A DNA stretch of 64,000 nucleotides from Ichthyophis bannanicus (lineage: Eukaryota > Chordata > Amphibia > Gymnophiona > Ichthyophiidae): the NCBI GenBank assembly GCA_033557465.1, contig CM066045.1:130593596-130657595 (forward strand). Direction: 5' to 3'. Of this stretch, positions 63,866 to 64,000 are shown piece by piece. Position 1 is the first letter of the stretch; every line of letters begins with the position of its first letter. Under the pieces are notes generated by a model. That model did not search any database. It saw only the letters and a program-made list of their open reading frames with translations, and had not been told where the DNA came from. Both the position numbers and the translations under genes were made by a program.

Positions 63866-64000
63866 CCTGCGGAGTGCTGGCAGCCTAGTGGAGAGCCTGC
63901 CATGGGACATGCTGCTCCCGTGAGCAGAAGACTGTGAGAAGCCTTCCAATTGCAGGAGCAGCATGTCCTATGGCAGGCTCTCCACCGATGCTCCGCAGGC
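63866..64000. repeat. Palindrome at the window end
   Basis: The left arm CCTGCGGAGTGCTGGCAGCC through GGGACATGCTGCTCC (63866-63918) is the inverted copy, with a few changes, of 63955-64000. A second inverted pair lies just before it (GGCTCTGCTTCTCTGGGCCA near 63681 and TGGCCCAGAGAAAGAGAGCC near 63777). Confidence 0.85.

Larger units (their letters stand above)
60955..64000 (-). mobile_element. Third relative of the 33.5-kb hAT-like family (runs off window)
   Basis: 62440-62770 parallels 18240-18600 in order and wording (ATTAAACTG then an AACCC block, CAGAGAAATAA, a TTTTGTTGT step and a CTTCTGTCTTCT pyrimidine run). A pyrimidine-rich tract follows (62630-63540), then a palindromic block reaching the window end. 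The upstream part has a 300-bp direct duplication interrupted by a MITE and a CR1/L3 piece. The assignment rests on architecture and patchy similarity, so it is less certain than the 17.8-kb copy. Confidence 0.5.

Overview
This window looks like nuclear DNA from a vertebrate with a large, repeat-rich genome. The repeat mix is L2-, CR1/L3-, RTE- and L1/Tx1-type LINEs, a DIRS tyrosine-recombinase retrotransposon, Penelope-type ends with hammerhead ribozymes, hAT and mariner DNA transposons, and tRNA-headed SINEs with L2-like tails. That mix fits an amphibian best. A caecilian is my guess from recalled repeat families, not a proof. I find no convincing host gene: no spliced exon series, no complete tRNA or rRNA gene. 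The long reading frames that can be interpreted all belong to transposable elements.

Layout. 0-5 kb: two adjacent minus-strand L2 LINE 3' pieces (the second with a 456-codon RT frame carrying an internal deletion), an L1-like ORF1 tail, and two plus-strand L2 ends. 5-8 kb: LINE fragments (L2/Rex1-like, CR1/L3-like). 8.8-10.2 kb: a mariner with both TIRs, TA duplication and a nearly full transposase. 11-21 kb: MITEs, GT-rich low complexity, a relative of a hAT-like non-autonomous element (17.8-19.5 kb), SINEs. 21.8-23.6 kb: an L1/Tx1-type ORF1-only element on the minus strand, divergent from a second L1-like 5' end. 23.6-25.8 kb: a minus-strand LINE RT split by a Penelope-derived inverted repeat with a 15-bp target duplication and two hammerhead motifs. 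28.2-31.5 kb: a complete hAT element with an open 611-codon transposase. 33.5-36.3 kb: a 2.8-kb hAT-like non-autonomous element with a perfect 8-bp TSD, a long near-perfect palindrome and a G-rich minisatellite.

38.7-48.4 kb: one L2/Rex1-group LINE, interrupted by small retroposon tails and, inside its endonuclease domain, by a 5.56-kb DIRS element with inverted terminal repeats and internal complementary region. 50-53 kb: a CR1/L3 element interrupted by an RTE fragment that is itself interrupted by an L2 tail. 54.5-58.4 kb: a 3.9-kb element of unknown type with perfect 33-bp TIRs, containing tRNA-like modules and nested palindromes. 60.9-64 kb: a third relative of the 33.5-kb element, again with a palindrome next to a pyrimidine-rich tract, cut by the window end.

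The strongest candidates for something undescribed are (i) the hAT-like family in which three copies carry different long palindromes at the same relative position, (ii) the 3.9-kb 33-bp-TIR element, and (iii) the inverted Penelope pair in which one hammerhead keeps its catalytic core and the other has lost the G8-position base. All coordinates of repeat edges were read by eye and may be off by several bases unless a TSD is given.
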